From: Limanda limanda
Lineage: Eukaryota; Chordata; Actinopteri; Pleuronectiformes; Pleuronectidae
Reading direction: 5' to 3'
Length of the DNA: 64,000 nt
NCBI RefSeq assembly: GCF_963576545.1
Contig: NC_083636.1
Coordinates: 575,883 to 639,882, forward strand
Shown: positions 62,649 to 64,000 of the stretch, in pieces
How the letters are laid out: each line of letters begins with the position of its first letter
Numbering within the stretch: the stretch's first letter is position 1
Notes under the pieces: generated by a model
What the model was told of the DNA's origin: nothing
Databases searched by the model: none
What the model saw: only the letters and a program-made list of their open reading frames with translations
Made by a program: the position numbers and the translations under genes

Positions 62649-63947
62649 TTACTGTCTAGTCAGAATCGTCTCTGGGACAAAACCAGTTGAAAACCCCTGA
62701 TATATAATGATATAAAATGATATATAATGATACAGATATCAAAAAGAGGAAGAGCAGTATGAAACAAAACCGGAGGATAAATTACTGTGATGAAGTTCTG
62801 ATGAAACATTAATAATAAGAACAATCCAATTCATTGAAATATAAAACGTACTTCACGTTTCACCCGATCCACTTCCTGTTGAGGATCGACTTGGTTCTGA
62901 ATCCGATCTCTTCTGTGTTGCAGACACACGGAGGCGGTCTTCTGTAACCTGAGCCGCGGCGCTCTGGAGAAGCTGCAGGCGTCCTCAGCCGCTCTGCCTC
63001 AGGACTTCCTGGGTCCTGACCACGACCCCCCCACGTGTGCCAGCGCGCCGCCTCAACCCGACGGCGTGTTCTACGTGGAGTTAGCGACGCAGCGTCTCGC
63101 GGACGGGTTTGACTTCTCGCTGTGTAACGAGCTTCACGCGGAGGTGGGCGGCCCCCTGTGCACGCCGCTGCCCGACGCCCTGAACCCCTGCGAGGACGTG
63201 ATGAGTCAGAGCTTCCTGCGGGTGCTGGTGTGGCTCGTCAGTCTTTTGGCCATCTCAGCGAACCTCCTGGTGATCTTCATCCTGCTGAGCAGCCGCCAGA
63301 AGCTGTCCGTCACCCGCTTCCTCATGGGTCACCTGGCGTTCGCAGACTTCTGCATGGGGACGTACCTGCTGCTCATCGCCTCCGTCGACCTCTACACGCA
63401 CTCCCGCTACTACCACTACGCCATCGCCTGGCAGACAGGAAGTGGCTGTAACCTCGCGGGGGCGTTATCCCTGTTTGCCAGTGAGCTGTCCGTGTACACG
63501 CTAACTTTAATCAGCCTTCAGCGCTGGCACGCCATCTGCTTCGCCATGAGGCCAGACCGGAGGATGAGGCTACGCCACGCGGCCGTGCTGATGCTCGCCG
63601 GCTGGTTGCTGTGCGTGCTGCTCGCTCTGCTTCCTCTCGTCGGCGTGAGCAGCTACCAGAGGGTGAGCATCTGTCTCCCGATGGACACGGAGACGGCGGC
63701 TGCTCAGGCGTACGTGGTCTCCGTGCTGATGCTTAACGTCACGGCGTTCCTGGTGGTCTGCTTGTGCTACCTTCACATCTACTGCATGGTCCACAACCCG
63801 CAGCACCAGTCCAGCCGCTGCGACACCAGCATGGCCAAGCGCATGGCCGTCCTCGTCTTCACCAGCTTCCTGTGTCTGGCGCCCATCTGCTTCTACGGTC
63901 TGTCTGCAGCTTTCCAGCGACCTCTGATGACCGTCACCGATTCCAAG
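59927..63947 (+). CDS. fshr: Follicle-stimulating-hormone-receptor-like GPCR, 3' end beyond window
   Basis: Leucine-rich-repeat Gs-coupled glycoprotein-hormone receptor. Exons: 59927-60084, 60154-60225, 60296-60370, 60634-60708, 60839-60913, 60996-61073, 61216-61284, 61434-61511, 61652-61840, 62924-63947; phases join to 631 residues. The N-terminus is a signal peptide ([18 protein letters not shown]) and a CPAACRC cap. Exons 2-8 each carry one LRR of 69-78 nt as in FSHR/LHCGR/TSHR. The hinge keeps FPSHCCG and NPCED. TM1-TM6 follow. LCNE in the hinge, [10 protein letters not shown] and the exon layout favour FSHR; lhcgr or tshr cannot be fully excluded. Oddities: FDFSLC instead of FDYDLC, LQRW instead of LERW in TM3, FTSF instead of FTDF in TM6. 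A donor (AAG|gtgaga) interrupts the 7TM region before TM7. Confidence 0.88.
60535..60625. repeat. (GT)n microsatellite in fshr intron 3
   Basis: About 90 bases of gtgtgt with gtat interruptions, ending in the polypyrimidine tract of the exon 4 acceptor. Confidence 0.9.
62021..62699. mobile_element. hAT-like non-autonomous element in fshr intron 9
   Basis: It begins caggggttttcaac and ends gttgaaaacccctg, perfect inverted tips. The flanks atatacaa (62013-62020) and atatataa (62700-62707) form an 8-bp duplication with one mismatch. The left interior repeats ggtccgcgg; the right interior holds a (AC)n run at 62546-62646. No transposase. Confidence 0.85.
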
Positions 63948-64000
63948 GTGAGACTCCAACTGATCCAGACTTCTGAGTGAGAAGATAAGTTCTGATTCCT

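Overview
This is vertebrate nuclear DNA, almost certainly from a teleost fish. Genes are split by GT-AG introns into short exons. Every recognisable protein is a vertebrate family member, and the spacers hold fish-type repeats: (GT)n and minisatellites, hAT elements, MITEs, and a LINE tail of the 'ccccgaagggaaatt' type. I see no prokaryotic feature and no CRISPR array. All six genes lie on the + strand.

Layout: (1) 1-2097, the 3' end of a tropomyosin gene (best fit tpm2) with two alternative last exons. (2) 5354-12777, il6st (gp130), 15 coding exons and about 889 residues, with a probable non-coding first exon near 4.1 kb. (3) 17415-18404, single-exon purg (Pur-gamma). (4) 18.4-28.5 kb, a gene-poor stretch of tandem arrays and dispersed repeats. 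(5) 28609-39021, slc38a9, 14 coding exons and about 555 residues. (6) 42003-57909, a type III neuregulin-1 with alternative alpha and beta EGF exons, the 24-nt beta1 microexon, the transmembrane exon and the cytoplasmic-tail exons. (7) 59927 to beyond the window, a glycoprotein-hormone receptor, best fit fshr; ten coding exons are present and TM7 and the tail lie past the right edge. For il6st, slc38a9, nrg1 and fshr I read each splice site by eye, and all exon phases join without a frameshift.

The genes do not form one pathway. il6st is the shared IL-6-family signal transducer, slc38a9 a lysosomal arginine sensor, nrg1 an ErbB ligand, fshr a gonadotropin receptor, purg a nucleic-acid-binding protein and tpm2 an actin-filament protein. 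The block is interesting as synteny: it brings together genes that in human lie on 9p13, 5q11.2, 8p12 and 2p16.

Mobile DNA is well preserved. Two solo-LTR-like insertions of about 1.9 kb, one in slc38a9 and one in nrg1, each have a perfect 4-bp target duplication. Several hAT-type elements have 8-bp duplications. There is one three-level nested insertion, one large foldback element, and a MITE family whose copies carry CTCF-like motifs. The most unusual coding observation is that the fshr-like receptor lacks three signature residues of its family: the hinge sulfotyrosine, the acidic residue of the TM3 ERW motif, and the TM6 aspartate.
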